DNA of 64,000 bases from NCBI RefSeq assembly GCF_017875395.1, contig NZ_JAGGMO010000003.1, forward strand, positions 124,001 to 188,000, written 5' to 3'. Source of the stretch: Methanococcus voltae. Lineage in GTDB: Archaea; AGJL01; Methanococci; Methanococcales; Methanococcaceae. Shown piece by piece: positions 42,663-53,662 of the stretch (position 1 is the first letter of the stretch; every line of letters begins with the position of its first letter). Below the pieces are notes generated by a model. That model saw only the letters and a program-made list of their open reading frames with translations. It made no database searches and was not told the origin of the DNA. Both the position numbers and the translations under genes were made by a program.

Positions 42663-43754
42663 ATGTCCAACAATAAAAGTAGGTTGATAACAACTGTTTT
42701 TGCAATTATTTTTATGATTGCCATACCTGTTTCAGCTTTTGCGGAATTAGAAACTACTACAACTAAAAATAATACAATTATAGCCAATTTTGTACCAACT
42801 GGTACTATGGAGATAGCCCCTGAAAGTGCGGGCGATGCTGCAGGCAAAGTGTTTGTAGAGTATAAATTAGTAGCAGATACAAATGATATTTCGTTAGCAT
42901 TTGATAATGCAGAATACATTAAATACAGTATAAACGAAAGAGAATGGCATAATATAGCACCAGATGACGACGCGACTTTATGGCTTGATGTGGAGTTTGA
43001 AAATTGTGTAATACATTATAAAGCAAAAACGATCGATGGTAACATATACACTACGACAATAGATTGGAATAAAGAATTAAAACAAGCTACTTGGTCCGCC
43101 ACTGGCGAAAAAATGGACCTTAAGGGGTTAATATTTGTAGAACATATCTTATTATACGGGGAAGAAAAAATACCTCTTAAAAAAGACGATGTTAAGTTAG
43201 TAGCTGTCAAAAAAGAAGGTAAATGGGTAAATTTAATATTGGATAACTATGAAAATTTATGGTTTAATGAAGCCAAAAATACTGGGGACTACGAATATAT
43301 TGTAATTACAAATGATAATTTGATATACAAAGCTACATTAAATTGGAATAAAAGTTTAGTTTCTGGTTTGAAAGTAGTTTATGCAAAAAATGATAAAGAC
43401 CATGCAAAATCATTGAAAAATTCAGCTATCCAATGTACTGAAGATCTTAAAATAAAAAGCAGTACAATTCTCGTTGGCGGTCCTTTGACAAACGCATTAA
43501 CAAAAGAATATATGAACCAATTCCCCGTGTCAATTACAAATTCAAACCCTGGAAAAAATAAAGGTACCATACAAATGACTAACATTAAATCAGCAAAAAA
43601 TGATTTAGTAGCTGAATATAATATTGTATTACTGGCGGGTTCCGATAGATATGGGACACAAGCTGCCGTAGAATACTTTAAAACACTTGAAGAAGTTCCT
43701 GAAGAACCCATAACTGTTCTTTATACATCCGATGGACCATTATTAGACGAATAA
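42663..43754 (+). CDS. Smaller cell-surface protein sharing signal peptide and C-terminal S-layer-like domain
   Basis: A 363-aa protein. The signal peptide (VFAIIFMIAIPVSAFAE) and the last 130 residues (ILVGGPLTNALTKEYMNQFP, VLLAGSDRYGTQAAVEYFKT) are nearly the same as in the 1165-aa neighbour. The middle 200 residues are different, with two similar beta units ending in ATWSATG and in ATLNWNKSL. The pair arose by duplication with replacement of the central exposed part. The conserved end is probably what ties it to the S-layer. Confidence 0.8.
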   Translation: MSNNKSRLITTVFAIIFMIAIPVSAFAELETTTTKNNTIIANFVPTGTMEIAPESAGDAAGKVFVEYKLVADTNDISLAFDNAEYIKYSINEREWHNIAPDDDATLWLDVEFENCVIHYKAKTIDGNIYTTTIDWNKELKQATWSATGEKMDLKGLIFVEHILLYGEEKIPLKKDDVKLVAVKKEGKWVNLILDNYENLWFNEAKNTGDYEYIVITNDNLIYKATLNWNKSLVSGLKVVYAKNDKDHAKSLKNSAIQCTEDLKIKSSTILVGGPLTNALTKEYMNQFPVSITNSNPGKNKGTIQMTNIKSAKNDLVAEYNIVLLAGSDRYGTQAAVEYFKTLEEVPEEPITVLYTSDGPLLDE

Positions 43755-43794
43755 TTAATAAAATTACTAAAAAAGTGAACTAATTATTATTAAT

Positions 43795-43856
43795 ATATTA
43801 TTATTGGTATATTATTATTGGTATATTATTATTGGTATATTATTATTGGTATATTA
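43795..43856. repeat. 14-bp tandem repeat array
   Basis: ggtat recurs at 43806, 43820, 43834 and 43848. About four and a half units of attattattggtat. Same period as the array at 6281 but a different unit. Confidence 0.8.
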
Positions 43857-43991
43857 CTATTTTTTGTATAATTATTTCCTTTTTATTTCTTTTATTTTTA
43901 GATTAATAGTGTAATTTATCAAAAAATTCTTTACAACTTGTTATATTATTGTCTTTTTTAAAATAGTAGTAATTAATTGTAGCAGGGTCGT

Positions 43992-44075
43992 TTATAAGCC
44001 CATTTGCATAAGTATATTAAAAGATACCGCTAGCAATAGTAATAATAAATATATGATTATTTTATTATTTTTCAT
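43992..44075 (-). CDS. Possible 27-aa membrane micro-protein
   Basis: It starts MKNNKIIIYLLLLLLAVSFN and ends ILMQMGL, with GGGGATACT before ATG. It could be a tiny membrane protein or a chance frame in AT-rich DNA. Confidence 0.3.
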   Translation of the reverse strand: MKNNKIIIYLLLLLLAVSFNILMQMGL

Positions 44076-44409
44076 AGTATCCCCATACATTATAAATTTT
44101 TCATTTATCTATTTATTTGATTATTTAATTAATTGGATAAATAATTGATTATCTAAACTTAGATTTAGAGTGGTATGATCTAATCATTAATATCATTTTT
44201 TTTATAAAAAGAATAATTCAATTAAATCTAAAATAATACATCAATAATGTAATATATTAATAACGCAAATATTAAAATAAAAATAAAATAAAATCTTATA
44301 AAGTATAACATATTAATTTAAAACTAAATAGTGATATTCATTAATATATTCATTAACATAATCCATTTATAAAAATTTATAACCTAGTTATTAAAATGAA
44401 GGTGATATT

Positions 44410-45456
44410 ATGGTTTCTGTATCTATAATTGGTGGTACGGGATATACTGGTTCAGAATTACTTAGATTACTTGCAAATCATTCAAAAATTGAAGAAATAG
44501 AGCATATTACATCGCGAAAAGAATCTGGAAATAGTATTTTAAAAATACATCCACATTTAAAATCTATGGGCTATGATAACCTATGTTTTGAGGATATTGC
44601 CCTCGATAAAATCGATAGTGATGTTGTATTTTGTGCAACCCCTCACGGTGCCTCTATGAATATAGTACCTCAATTACACGAAAAAGGAATTAAAGTAATT
44701 GATTTAAGTGGAGATTACAGATTCGAAGACATCACCATGTACGAGGAATGGTATAATTTAAAACATACTGGAAAATTAAATGCAGTATATGGTTTACCGG
44801 AATTACACAGGGATTTAATAAAAAAAGCAGATTTAATAGCAAATCCAGGCTGTTTCCCGACTGGTGCCATATTATCAATTGCGCCTCTTGTAGATAAGGG
44901 AATTATTGAAGAAAGGGTTATTTTTGACTCTAAAACAGGCGTTAGTGGTGCAGGAGTGGAACCAAGCCAAACTACACATTACCCTAATGTAAACGAAAAT
45001 ATAAAGCCTTATAAGATAACTAGTCACAGACATACCCCGGAAATAGAAAAAGAACTAAATAAATTAGTGGAAATTTCCAATAAACCGGTTAAAGTATCTT
45101 TCACCCCACATTTAGCTCCCTTTACCAGGGGTATATTAACTACTGCACATACGTATTTAAAAGAAAATAGTTTAGGCATATCTAAAGAGGAAATCGTAGA
45201 CATATATGCAAAATTCTATAAAAACGAACATTTTGTTAGAGTTTATGATGACGAAATGGTTTCATTGACCGGCGTTAGAGGAAGTAACTTCTGTGATATC
45301 GCAGGCTTTGAAATCGATAGAAACGGTAGATTAGTAATGGTATCAGCCATAGATAACTTAGTAAAAGGTGCTAGTGGTCAGGCCATCCAAAATATGAATA
45401 TAATAATGGGTTTTGATGAAAAAGAGGGTATAAACTATTGCGGTTTAAAACCTTAA
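44410..45456 (+). CDS. argC: N-acetyl-gamma-glutamyl-phosphate reductase
   Basis: A 348-aa NADPH-dependent enzyme of arginine synthesis that reduces N-acetyl-glutamyl-5-phosphate to the semialdehyde. The Rossmann start is [18 protein letters not shown], with [12 protein letters not shown] and IDLSGDYRF in the middle. The catalytic Cys148 is in NPGCFPTGA and the later active-site segment is [20 protein letters not shown]. The ribosome site is aaggtgat. It stands alone here. Confidence 0.95.
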   Translation: MVSVSIIGGTGYTGSELLRLLANHSKIEEIEHITSRKESGNSILKIHPHLKSMGYDNLCFEDIALDKIDSDVVFCATPHGASMNIVPQLHEKGIKVIDLSGDYRFEDITMYEEWYNLKHTGKLNAVYGLPELHRDLIKKADLIANPGCFPTGAILSIAPLVDKGIIEERVIFDSKTGVSGAGVEPSQTTHYPNVNENIKPYKITSHRHTPEIEKELNKLVEISNKPVKVSFTPHLAPFTRGILTTAHTYLKENSLGISKEEIVDIYAKFYKNEHFVRVYDDEMVSLTGVRGSNFCDIAGFEIDRNGRLVMVSAIDNLVKGASGQAIQNMNIIMGFDEKEGINYCGLKP

Positions 45457-45622
45457 AAGTAGTTAAAATTAAAAATAGAAAATATATGATGGGAAATATC
45501 CAATTATATGCCTAGTATGAAAATACAATTAAATTATTTATTTTTTAAATTATTTATTTAAGTTATTTATTTAAGTTATTTATTTAATTTTATTTTTTTA
45601 GTAATATTACTTAGTTTTAAGT

Positions 45623-46384
45623 TTAATTCTTAGCAGTTTTTCCCACTTTTGAATCTAATGTTATTATTTCCGTATTTTCGGGCAGTGAATGAAGTACTCT
45701 TTTAACATCAAATCTACCGGCTGAAGAATGCTTTGAATCAACAATTATTCCAATTTTCTTTAGATAATTGTAAGTAAGCGTATTTTTACCATGTATATAT
45801 ATTTCCCCTAGATCTTCTACAGTATTTACGTCTATTGACATATAAAATGATGGTACTATCGAAATTTTTACTTCCTTGGAATTAGCTTCTTCCAAATGCT
45901 TTACATAACTAAATCCTTCAAATTTTGGAGAAATGCAAGTTTTTGGGCTCATTAATAATAAATTAGTGCCACCGCCCCTAGAAGGACATATCAATATCGA
46001 ACTTTTATTTGAATTATTGTCCGTATCATATGTAAAAGTATTTAATATACTTTTTAAATCCTCATTTTTTATTAAAGGAATGTCTGCAGGGGCTATTAAT
46101 ACAGAATCTTCCTTCACATAATTTATTGCATAATTCACAGCGTCATTTAAATTATTTATTTCAGGGGGCTCTTTTATTGGGACTATGCCATATTCAGAAA
46201 ACTCATTTAAAACTTCATTGTCCTTACTTATTATATAACAAGTATCACATATGGGGCTTACTTTTTCATAAGTATCCATAATCATGGTTTTTATAAGTTC
46301 TATTCGCTCTTTTGGAGTTAGAAACTCTTTTAATCTTGTCTTAACGCTTGAAAGTGGAGATACAGGTATTATTGCTGCAATCAT
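45623..46384 (-). CDS. cofC: 2-phospho-L-lactate guanylyltransferase
   Basis: A 253-aa nucleotidyltransferase that activates 2-phospho-L-lactate with GTP (or phosphoenolpyruvate in some lineages) for coenzyme F420 synthesis. The N-terminal IPVSPLSSVKTRLKEFLTPK is the typical loop with KTRL, followed by NNLNDAVNYAI, APADIPLI and GGGTNLLLMSP. It is slightly longer than the M. jannaschii enzyme through a C-terminal extension (about 30 aa). Confidence 0.9.
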   Translation of the reverse strand: MIAAIIPVSPLSSVKTRLKEFLTPKERIELIKTMIMDTYEKVSPICDTCYIISKDNEVLNEFSEYGIVPIKEPPEINNLNDAVNYAINYVKEDSVLIAPADIPLIKNEDLKSILNTFTYDTDNNSNKSSILICPSRGGGTNLLLMSPKTCISPKFEGFSYVKHLEEANSKEVKISIVPSFYMSIDVNTVEDLGEIYIHGKNTLTYNYLKKIGIIVDSKHSSAGRFDVKRVLHSLPENTEIITLDSKVGKTAKN

Positions 46385-46661
46385 AATATCACAAATAAGT
46401 ATTTGATATACCGCATTTTTATTATTTTTTATTATTTTTATTGTAATTAAATTATATGGTAGCTAAATTATGCTTGATTGGAATTATAGTAATTACATAA
46501 ATATTATTTTTAAACTATAAATATCTATTCAAATAATTGTGTTAAAAATTAAAAAAAAAGCAGAATAACCAAAATAATCAAGAATTATACTAAAATAAAC
46601 TTATTTTAAAACACTTGATTTTATAAAAATATAGGATTAAGAATTAATACTTGTCTAATTA

Positions 46662-47279
46662 TTAAATGAACATTGTTGCATTAGCAAAGGCACTCATATC
46701 CCCTGTTTCTCCGTGTCCGGGTAATATATTTACTATTTTTTTAGAGTATGCAACTCTTTCAAGTTTATTTATGGAATCCCTTAGTTCAGCAATGTTTCCC
46801 GTAGGTAAATCATGCCTACCGACACCATAAGCAAATAATGTATCGCCAGTTATTAAATTATCCCCATATATCAAACTTAAACCGCCTTCTGTATGTCCCG
46901 GTGTTTCGATAAATTCGATGTTTGCTTCTTTTAATTGCTCTTCTACCTCATTTATGACCAGTATATTTTTTGGAGGTACCATATCAACTCCGAATAATCT
47001 ACTGACGGTTACAGTATCCACATTCTTTAAATGAAGCAAATCTTTTGGACCTATTATTACAGGAGCATTGTAAGCCTCTTCAAATAAGTAATCACTACCT
47101 GCATGATCGTAATGACAATGAGTGTTTACAATATAATCTATTTTATTAGTATATTTTGAGATTTCTTGCCTTAAATTTTCGAAATTACTCGGAGTACCTG
47201 GGTCCACCAAAATAGACAGCTTATCAACTATCAAATAACTATTACTATCGTATCCAATACCATTTAACCGTACAATCAT
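46662..47279 (-). CDS. Metallo-beta-lactamase-fold hydrolase
   Basis: A 205-aa glyoxalase II-like protein. The metal motif THCHYDHAGSD gives His54, His56, Asp58 and His59. Further ligands are in TPGHTEGG, ITGDTLF and LPGHGE. The substrate is not predictable; hydroxyacyl-thioester hydrolysis is usual for this branch. The ATG is 5 bp after the stop of birA, and ggtgat overlaps that gap, so the two are co-transcribed. Confidence 0.88.
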   Translation of the reverse strand: MIVRLNGIGYDSNSYLIVDKLSILVDPGTPSNFENLRQEISKYTNKIDYIVNTHCHYDHAGSDYLFEEAYNAPVIIGPKDLLHLKNVDTVTVSRLFGVDMVPPKNILVINEVEEQLKEANIEFIETPGHTEGGLSLIYGDNLITGDTLFAYGVGRHDLPTGNIAELRDSINKLERVAYSKKIVNILPGHGETGDMSAFANATMFI

Positions 47280-47283
47280 TAAA

Positions 47284-48021
47284 TCACCTTAAATGAATAC
47301 AATCGCCAACTTCAATCAATTTTATACCCAAATCAGAATTTGTATCCAAATATAAACCGTTAAAATCAATATTTACAACTTTTCCAGTTAATTCTTTATC
47401 ATTTAATACTATTCTTACATTTTTATTTAGAGTTTCTGAATTTAATTTATAGTTGTTAATCAAATCTTCCGAATTCATATTCAAATAATTGTTAAAATTC
47501 GATAATAGTCTTGTAAGGAATAGATTTTTATCGATTTGTTGCTTTTCCGTATTTTCAAACATTTGATTTAAAGATATCGCTTTATAATCATTTTTAATAT
47601 TTTCCAAAGAATTGTTTAAATTTACACCTATTCCGATTATAATATAATTTTCCTTAATATTTAATTCGGACAATATACCACAGATTTTACAATTATTAAG
47701 CAATATATCATTTGGCCATTTTATAGAATAACTTATGCCATCTGAATTATTAAAAGCACTGGAAAATTCCTTTAAAGTAGTTAAAACACTTAAAGAAGCT
47801 ATAAAATTAGAATGCTCGATTGCTTCAAATTTTGATATATCCAATACGATGGATAAATAAAGTCCGCCTTTCTCAGACACCCAACTCCTATTCAATCTAC
47901 CTTTACCGTCTGTTTGAGTGTTTGATAGGACTATAAAATTGTTATGACCATTTTTTGCTAAATTGTGACCTATCATATTAGTAGAATTTACTGTATCGTA
48001 TTTAAAAACTTTAAATTTCAA
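47284..48021 (-). CDS. birA: Biotin--protein ligase (without DNA-binding domain)
   Basis: A 245-aa ligase that attaches biotin to the carrier domain of pyruvate carboxylase. Motifs: VNSTNMIGHNLAKNG, QTDGKGRLNRSWVSEKGGLY (the GRGRxxR-type biotin loop, here GKGRLNR), IKWPNDILLNNCKICGIL and GIGVNLN. It has no N-terminal winged helix, so it is the monofunctional type. It probably starts at TTG with aaggga upstream. Confidence 0.92.
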   Translation of the reverse strand: MKFKVFKYDTVNSTNMIGHNLAKNGHNNFIVLSNTQTDGKGRLNRSWVSEKGGLYLSIVLDISKFEAIEHSNFIASLSVLTTLKEFSSAFNNSDGISYSIKWPNDILLNNCKICGILSELNIKENYIIIGIGVNLNNSLENIKNDYKAISLNQMFENTEKQQIDKNLFLTRLLSNFNNYLNMNSEDLINNYKLNSETLNKNVRIVLNDKELTGKVVNIDFNGLYLDTNSDLGIKLIEVGDCIHLR

Positions 48022-48050
48022 AAATATCCCTTAATCATATCCTATTGTAT

Positions 48051-48095
48051 TTTATTATATTCTATTATATTCTATTATATTCTATTATATTCTAT
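48051..48095. repeat. 10-bp tandem repeat
   Basis: Three exact copies of tctattatat (48061-48090) with degenerate copies on both sides, in the gap upstream of birA. The period equals about one helical turn. Confidence 0.7.
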
Positions 48096-48158
48096 GGTAT
48101 TTCATTATAGTGTAGTGTATTACATCATAGTATAATATATTATATTAAAAATTATTAA

Positions 48159-48554
48159 TTAGAAATTTTCAATTGTATTTAATATCATATTGTCAATACT
48201 TACATTTTTGATAATTTCAGGAGAAATATAGATTTCGTTTTCCTTATCCTTTTTAACTTTGCCGATAATCAGCACGATATCGTCTTTTTCAAATTCGTTC
48301 ATTATTTTAGATATTCCTTTGAAACCTACGATCCTAACCTCTTCAGTTAAATCGTCAATTGTGTAAGCGGAAAATTCCTTAACTAAATTTGTATATTTAG
48401 ACGAAATAATCCCATAAAGGACTACTCTAGTTATTTTACCGTATTTCTCACTTTCTATGTAATTAGATTCCCATTGCCCCGAAGTTTCAATATAATTACC
48501 ATTCTTGATTTCGGAAATTGGCAATCTTATGCCTACCGACCTTGTTAGTGCCAT
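48159..48554 (-). CDS. OB-fold protein, RPA-associated
   Basis: A 131-aa OB-fold-like protein (VGIRLPISEIKNGNYIETSG, TRVVLYGIISSKYT, VRIVGFKGISKI, DDIVLIIGKVKKDK). The pattern is like RPA32-type or RPA-associated proteins of archaea. The ribosome site is ggtgatgta. It is the last of three OB-fold genes in one leftward operon and probably part of the ssDNA-binding complex. Confidence 0.75.
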   Translation of the reverse strand: MALTRSVGIRLPISEIKNGNYIETSGQWESNYIESEKYGKITRVVLYGIISSKYTNLVKEFSAYTIDDLTEEVRIVGFKGISKIMNEFEKDDIVLIIGKVKKDKENEIYISPEIIKNVSIDNMILNTIENF

Positions 48555-48591
48555 TACATCACCAGTATGTATATTTATAAATATATGGTTA

Positions 48592-48897
48592 TTAACAGTT
48601 TTTTATTTTAGATATATATTCTTCAATTATTTGACTATTTTTTCCAATTTCACGGCTTATTTTTGAAGTATTGTTGGAATAAATTACATATCCCCTAGGA
48701 GTTAATTTGAGTATTCCAAAAATCATTATCACATCGTCTTTTTCGTGATGACCTTCAACTTTAGAAACTATTATTTCGCCAGTTTCGTCGTATACTTTCA
48801 ATTTTTTTCCTTTATAATCTACAAGTTTTACGGTACCCAAAAGTGCAACGGAACTATCAATATCTTTTAATTCGTCTATTTTTTGTAATTTATACAT
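48592..48897 (-). CDS. Small OB-fold protein, RPA operon
   Basis: A 101-aa single OB-fold (VALLGTVKLVDYKGKKLKVY, DETGEIIVSKVEG, DDVIMIFGILKLTPRG). Its ribosome site overlaps the end of the RPA gene, 4 bp upstream. It may be a small RPA subunit comparable to RPA14, by context only. Confidence 0.7.
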   Translation of the reverse strand: MYKLQKIDELKDIDSSVALLGTVKLVDYKGKKLKVYDETGEIIVSKVEGHHEKDDVIMIFGILKLTPRGYVIYSNNTSKISREIGKNSQIIEEYISKIKNC

Positions 48898-48901
48898 CTT
48901 C

Positions 48902-49966
48902 TCACTTTTCTATAGTTAAATATCTTTTTAATTCATCTACAGGATTTGAAGGGTGCCAGAATTTAGATTGAAATATCGTTTCGTCGAAATAATCATTATG
49001 TTTAGCATATCCTGAAACTACAATATCCAAACCCATTAATTTTTTATTTAATAATTCCAAAATATTTTCATCATCAATTACCATTTTTTTAAGGTCTTTG
49101 AAGTCTAAAAAATCATTTTCATCGTTTAACGTTACCCGTATAGTTCCTGTACCATCATCTAATGTAACATTTACTAAAAATACCCATTTTAAATCTTCAG
49201 CTTCTTCATCTATCTTTTTACCACATTTACAAACAGCATAACCTTTTTTTAACACCATTTTCTTCTTACAATCTTCACAGAGTGGGAAATATGGTTCTTT
49301 TGTATGTAAGGCTACAATTAAACCCCTTAATTCAGTATTGTCTCCTTCACGTAAGTCAGCTATGGTTTTCCTAGAAGAGGAAGATGACGAACCACCGTTA
49401 GCTAAAAGCTCATTTAAACTCGGCAAATTACTTTTTATCTTAATTAAATTTCCAGAATTGGTTATTTTTAAATGTATTCTATTATTATATAATTTAGGGG
49501 CTTCTGCATCTTTTATCAATATAGAATCGCCCACAACTACGTCTTTTAATAGAGAACGTTGATTACCCCAAAGTGATAATAATCCTTTTCGAGTACCGTC
49601 GTTTACCACAACGTTTATCACTTTTGTCCCTCGAACTTCTGACTCATCAAATATTCTTTCCACTCGAACGATGGTATTTATTTCTATCATTTTTTCTAAA
49701 ATATCGCCAAGTTTTATGGTATCACATTCTGAAACATCTAAATTAGTTTTGAAAGTTAAATTATTGGCATTATCTTCATCTTTGTCCATATTATTTTTAT
49801 CAATACCATTATTCTTTATCTTATCCTGCCCTTCTTCATTATTTGTGGCATTAGATGATTGATTTACATTATCTTGCGTACTTTGTAGTTTTTGAGTATT
49901 TTGAGTTTGCTCAATTTTTTCCGACTTTAAAAGTTCATCTAAATTTTTGCCAATACCGCTTGACAT
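48902..49966 (-). CDS. rpa: RPA-like single-stranded DNA-binding protein with zinc finger
   Basis: A 354-aa protein from ATG 49966 (GGTG 6 bp before it; the GTG at 49975 is the core of that site). The N-terminal linker is Asn/Gln-rich. Two OB-fold domains follow (about 95-165 and 190-340). The second encloses a zinc finger CEDCKKKMVLKKGYAVCKCG (CxxC...CxC) and VTLDDGTGTIRVTLNDE. Methanococcal RPA subunits combine OB-folds and a zinc finger this way. It protects ssDNA in replication and repair. Confidence 0.85.
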   Translation of the reverse strand: MSSGIGKNLDELLKSEKIEQTQNTQKLQSTQDNVNQSSNATNNEEGQDKIKNNGIDKNNMDKDEDNANNLTFKTNLDVSECDTIKLGDILEKMIEINTIVRVERIFDESEVRGTKVINVVVNDGTRKGLLSLWGNQRSLLKDVVVGDSILIKDAEAPKLYNNRIHLKITNSGNLIKIKSNLPSLNELLANGGSSSSSSRKTIADLREGDNTELRGLIVALHTKEPYFPLCEDCKKKMVLKKGYAVCKCGKKIDEEAEDLKWVFLVNVTLDDGTGTIRVTLNDENDFLDFKDLKKMVIDDENILELLNKKLMGLDIVVSGYAKHNDYFDETIFQSKFWHPSNPVDELKRYLTIEK

Positions 49967-50389
49967 CTTATTCACCAGGGGATATTTTAATTACAAATAT
50001 CGATTATTTCATAAAATTAGTTTTCAAAAATATTTAAGCTTAATTATTATCGTATCTATGATATATTGTGATTTTAATCATTTTTATGTATTTTTATTTA
50101 ATTTTACATAAAATAGTAACAATATATAAAAATTAAGTTATTTTTTACGAATATTTCATTATTAAATAGATTTTATACATTTATTTATTTTATATATTAT
50201 TTATATATTAGCATATATTAGCATATATTAGCATATATTGTTATAAAAATAGGTAATTGTAAAACATAAAAACATAAATATTTACATGCTGTAGTATATA
50301 GATATAAGATATAGTGAGATATGTATTTGAATAATTCATTTATAAAAAGTCCAAAAAATGTTTTGGTAAAGTGTGTGCGTGGTGAAATT
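49967..50389. other. Divergent intergenic region between rpa and purT
   Basis: Contains three copies of the 10-bp unit gcatatatta (50211-50240). The promoters of both divergent genes must lie here. Nothing else seen. Confidence 0.5.
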
Positions 50390-51559
50390 ATGATAGGTAG
50401 CCCATTATCATCCAATTCTAAAAAATTACTACTTTTAGGAAGTGGGGAATTAGGCAAGGAAGTTATTATTGAAGCTCAAAGGTTTGGTATTGAATGTATA
50501 GCAGTTGATAGTTATCAAAATGCCCCTGCAATGCAAGTTGCACATAAAAATTACGTAATTGATATGAAAGACTTTGATGGCTTAGTTGAACTCATAGAAC
50601 GAGAAAAGCCTGACTATATAGTACCCGAAATAGAAGCAATAAATACAGATGCACTTGTTGAAATGGAAAGTAAAGGTTTTAATGTTGTACCCACTGCAAA
50701 AGCTACTAAATTAACCATGGATAGAGAAGGAATAAGAAGACTTGCATCTGAAGACTTAGGCTTAAAAACTGCAAAATATGAATTTGCAGAAAGTTTCGAA
50801 GAATTGAAAGAAGCAGTTGCAAAGATAGGGATTCCGTGTGTTGTAAAACCAATCATGTCATCTTCAGGTAAGGGACAATCTACAATAAAATCCGAAGAAG
50901 ACATTGAAAAAGCCTGGAAAATTGCTCATGAATCAGCAAGGGGATTGGGAAGTAAAGTAATCGTTGAAGAATTCGTCAAATTTGATTATGAAATAACACT
51001 TTTAACGGCTCGAACCGCTTTTGGAACGAAATTCTGTGAACCAATAGGTCATGTTCAAATTGATGGAGATTATCACGAAAGCTGGCAACCGCATAAAATG
51101 TCAGAAATTGCTAAAAAAGACGCTGAAGCTATGGCTAAAAAAATAACTGACGAATTAGGAGGTTATGGTATTTTTGGCGTAGAAATGTTTATAAGAGGCG
51201 ATGAAGTCATATTCAGTGAAGTTTCACCACGACCTCATGATACTGGAATGGTTACAATGGTAACTCAAAATATGAGTGAATTCGAAATTCATGTTCGTTC
51301 AATATTGGGATTACCCGTGCATATTGAACTTTTAAAAGAAGGTGCGAGTCACGTAATAAAATCAGAAGTTAAAAAATACGCTCCTGCATATATGGGTGTT
51401 GAAAAAGCACTAGAGGATCCAGACTGTAAAATAAGATTATTTGGAAAACCACTTGCTAAAATAGGTAGAAGAATGGGTGTAGCATTGGTTACAGGCAATA
51501 ATACCGATGAAGCGAGAGCAAAAGCCGAAAATTGCGCTCACAATGTAAAAATAGAGTAA
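50390..51559 (+). CDS. purT: Formate-dependent phosphoribosylglycinamide formyltransferase
   Basis: A 389-aa ATP-grasp enzyme that formylates GAR with formate and ATP in purine synthesis, independent of folate. It starts at ATG 50390, which has ggtgaaatt upstream; an earlier in-frame ATG at 50321 has none. Motifs: [77 protein letters not shown]. Length equals bacterial PurT (about 390). Confidence 0.95.
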   Translation: MIGSPLSSNSKKLLLLGSGELGKEVIIEAQRFGIECIAVDSYQNAPAMQVAHKNYVIDMKDFDGLVELIEREKPDYIVPEIEAINTDALVEMESKGFNVVPTAKATKLTMDREGIRRLASEDLGLKTAKYEFAESFEELKEAVAKIGIPCVVKPIMSSSGKGQSTIKSEEDIEKAWKIAHESARGLGSKVIVEEFVKFDYEITLLTARTAFGTKFCEPIGHVQIDGDYHESWQPHKMSEIAKKDAEAMAKKITDELGGYGIFGVEMFIRGDEVIFSEVSPRPHDTGMVTMVTQNMSEFEIHVRSILGLPVHIELLKEGASHVIKSEVKKYAPAYMGVEKALEDPDCKIRLFGKPLAKIGRRMGVALVTGNNTDEARAKAENCAHNVKIE

Positions 51560-51710
51560 AATAAGTATCATAATCATAGTATTAATTGCATAAAAATAGA
51601 ATAATATTTTTTTAAATTATTTTTTAGTATTTCCATTTTTTTAAATGTTAAGTAAAATAAATTAAAAATAGATTAAATAGATTAAATAGATTAAAAATAT
51701 GTTAATTATT

Positions 51711-52016
51711 TTAATTATCCTCGATTCTAAAAATTCTTCTAACTCTACTACCTCGACCATGCTCGTCCTTTGGTTGGTTAAAAAAATTACTTAGCTTATC
51801 TTCATTCACATTTGGATAAATATTTAGATTAAAGTAATTATCCATTGTTATTAAATAATTGGAGTACGCCGTATCAACTATGTTATGTTCAATAGTCGTA
51901 TTTGTAGGAATATCATCAAATATATCCTTTAAACCGCTATCCCATGCCGTATCCCATCCTGAAAAATTCATTAACATACATAGTGACATTAGCGTTACGA
52001 AAATATTAATGTACAT
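51711..52016 (-). CDS. Small secreted hypothetical protein
   Basis: A 101-aa protein with an N-terminal hydrophobic signal (INIFVTLMSLCMLMNFSG), an Asp/Asn/Tyr-rich middle and a basic end (GRGSRVRRIFRIEDN). ATG has aggggtt upstream, so it is probably translated. No family recognised. It stands alone between purT and aspS. Confidence 0.55.
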   Translation of the reverse strand: MYINIFVTLMSLCMLMNFSGWDTAWDSGLKDIFDDIPTNTTIEHNIVDTAYSNYLITMDNYFNLNIYPNVNEDKLSNFFNQPKDEHGRGSRVRRIFRIEDN

Positions 52017-52345
52017 GGTAACCCCTATTGATATTTTAAGTTTTTTAAATTTTTAAGTTTCTAAATTTTAAGTTTTTTTAACATTAAATTAATTAATTAT
52101 CATTATTATATATAATATCTTCGATATGTAATTAAATTTAGTTAGTTATTGTTATATATATTGCCGTTACAATTATATAAATTTAACATCATATCATAGG
52201 TGGTTGACAAATTATTTAAATAATAATATACTACATACTACATAATTCTAAAACCATTATTTTATAATTTTCAATAATATAATTTATGGAACTAACAAAA
52301 CGAATAATTACGAAAATAATCGGTAATTATCATTATGGTGAAAAT
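52017..52345. other. Promoter region of aspS
   Basis: AT-rich 329 bp between the divergent small secreted protein and aspS. No repeat or RNA gene seen. Confidence 0.5.
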
Positions 52346-53662
52346 ATGTATTCAATTCAAGATTGGAGGAGAACCCATTACTCTAAGGAAGTTGTTGCCG
52401 AAATGAACGAGCAAGAAGTTAAATTAATGGGCTGGGTACACTCAATTAGAGCTTTAGGAAAATTAGCCTTTATTATTTTAAGAGACAGAGCAGGTACAAT
52501 ACAAATTGTAGTACCTAAACAGAAAGTTTCAGAAGAAACTTTTGAAATTGCTAAAAAATTAGGAAAAGAAGACGTTGTTGCAGTTAAAGGTAAGGTTGTA
52601 GCAAGTGAAAAAGCACCAAACGGATTTGAAATTATACCTATAGAAATAAGAGTATTAACAAAATCAAATGCTCCATTACCATTAGACCCTGCTGAAAAAG
52701 TACCTGCAGATATAGATACAAGATTAGACCACAGATTTTTAGATATCAGAAGACCTAAGATACAAGCTTTATTCAAAATTAGAGCAGAAATGTTAAAATC
52801 CGTAAGAAAAACATTTGATGAAACTGGATTTATTGAAGTAAACACCCCTAAACTTGTAGCAAGTGCTACAGAAGGTGGAACAGAATTATTCCCTATTTCA
52901 TACTTTGAAAAAGAAGCTTTCTTAGGACAAAGCCCTCAGTTATACAAGCAGATGATGATGGCAGGTGGATTTGATAGAGTATTTGAAATCGCTCAAATCT
53001 TCAGAGCCGAAGAACACAACACAAGAAGACACTTAAACGAAGCAGTGTCTATCGATATGGAAATGTCATTCTCAGACGAATACGATGCAATGGATGTACT
53101 TGAAAAAGTAGTTTACAACTGTTACAAAGATATTGCAGAAAACAAAGCTGATGAAATTGAAACACTCGGAATTAACTTTGAAGTTCCAGATAAAAAATTC
53201 ACAAAATTAACTTACTCAGATGCTGTAGATATTGCAAATGGCAAAGGTATCGAATTAGAATGGGGAGAAGATTTATCAAGAGCTGCTGAAAAAGCTGTTG
53301 GTGATGAAATGGGAGGCTTATACTTTATTACAGAATGGCCAACCGTTACAAGACCATTCTATACAATGCCATACGAAAACGACAATACAATCTGTAAAGC
53401 TTTCGATTTAATGCATAAAGAATTAGAAATTACTTCAGGGGCTCAAAGGGTTCACAAATACGATTTATTAGTGGAAAATATTACCAAAATGGGTATGAAT
53501 CCAGAAGGATTTGGAACTTACTTAGAAGCATTTGAATATGGTATGCCACCACATGCAGGCTTTGGATTAGGTGCAGACAGATTTGCAATGATATTAACAC
53601 AAGAAGAAAACATCAGAGAATGTGTTTTATTCCCAAGAGATAGACAAAGATTAACCCCTTAA
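52346..53662 (+). CDS. aspS: Aspartyl-tRNA synthetase, archaeal type
   Basis: A 438-aa class IIb synthetase. An N-terminal OB-fold anticodon domain ([20 protein letters not shown]) is followed by motif 2 ([16 protein letters not shown]) and motif 3 ([14 protein letters not shown]). I start at ATG 52346 with ggtgaaaat upstream, giving the usual archaeal length; the frame continues upstream to 52286 without a ribosome site. In methanogens this enzyme can be nondiscriminating and also charge tRNA-Asn, which the sequence read alone does not settle. Confidence 0.95.
   Translation: MYSIQDWRRTHYSKEVVAEMNEQEVKLMGWVHSIRALGKLAFIILRDRAGTIQIVVPKQKVSEETFEIAKKLGKEDVVAVKGKVVASEKAPNGFEIIPIEIRVLTKSNAPLPLDPAEKVPADIDTRLDHRFLDIRRPKIQALFKIRAEMLKSVRKTFDETGFIEVNTPKLVASATEGGTELFPISYFEKEAFLGQSPQLYKQMMMAGGFDRVFEIAQIFRAEEHNTRRHLNEAVSIDMEMSFSDEYDAMDVLEKVVYNCYKDIAENKADEIETLGINFEVPDKKFTKLTYSDAVDIANGKGIELEWGEDLSRAAEKAVGDEMGGLYFITEWPTVTRPFYTMPYENDNTICKAFDLMHKELEITSGAQRVHKYDLLVENITKMGMNPEGFGTYLEAFEYGMPPHAGFGLGADRFAMILTQEENIRECVLFPRDRQRLTP

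Larger units (their letters stand above)
43755..44409. other. Intergenic region with 14-bp tandem repeat and possible micro-gene
   Basis: A 14-bp tandem array (attattattggtat, about 43795-43856) follows the surface protein gene. A 27-codon minus-strand frame (43992-44075) has a fair ribosome site. The remaining 330 bp upstream of argC is AT-rich and holds its promoter. Confidence 0.55.
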
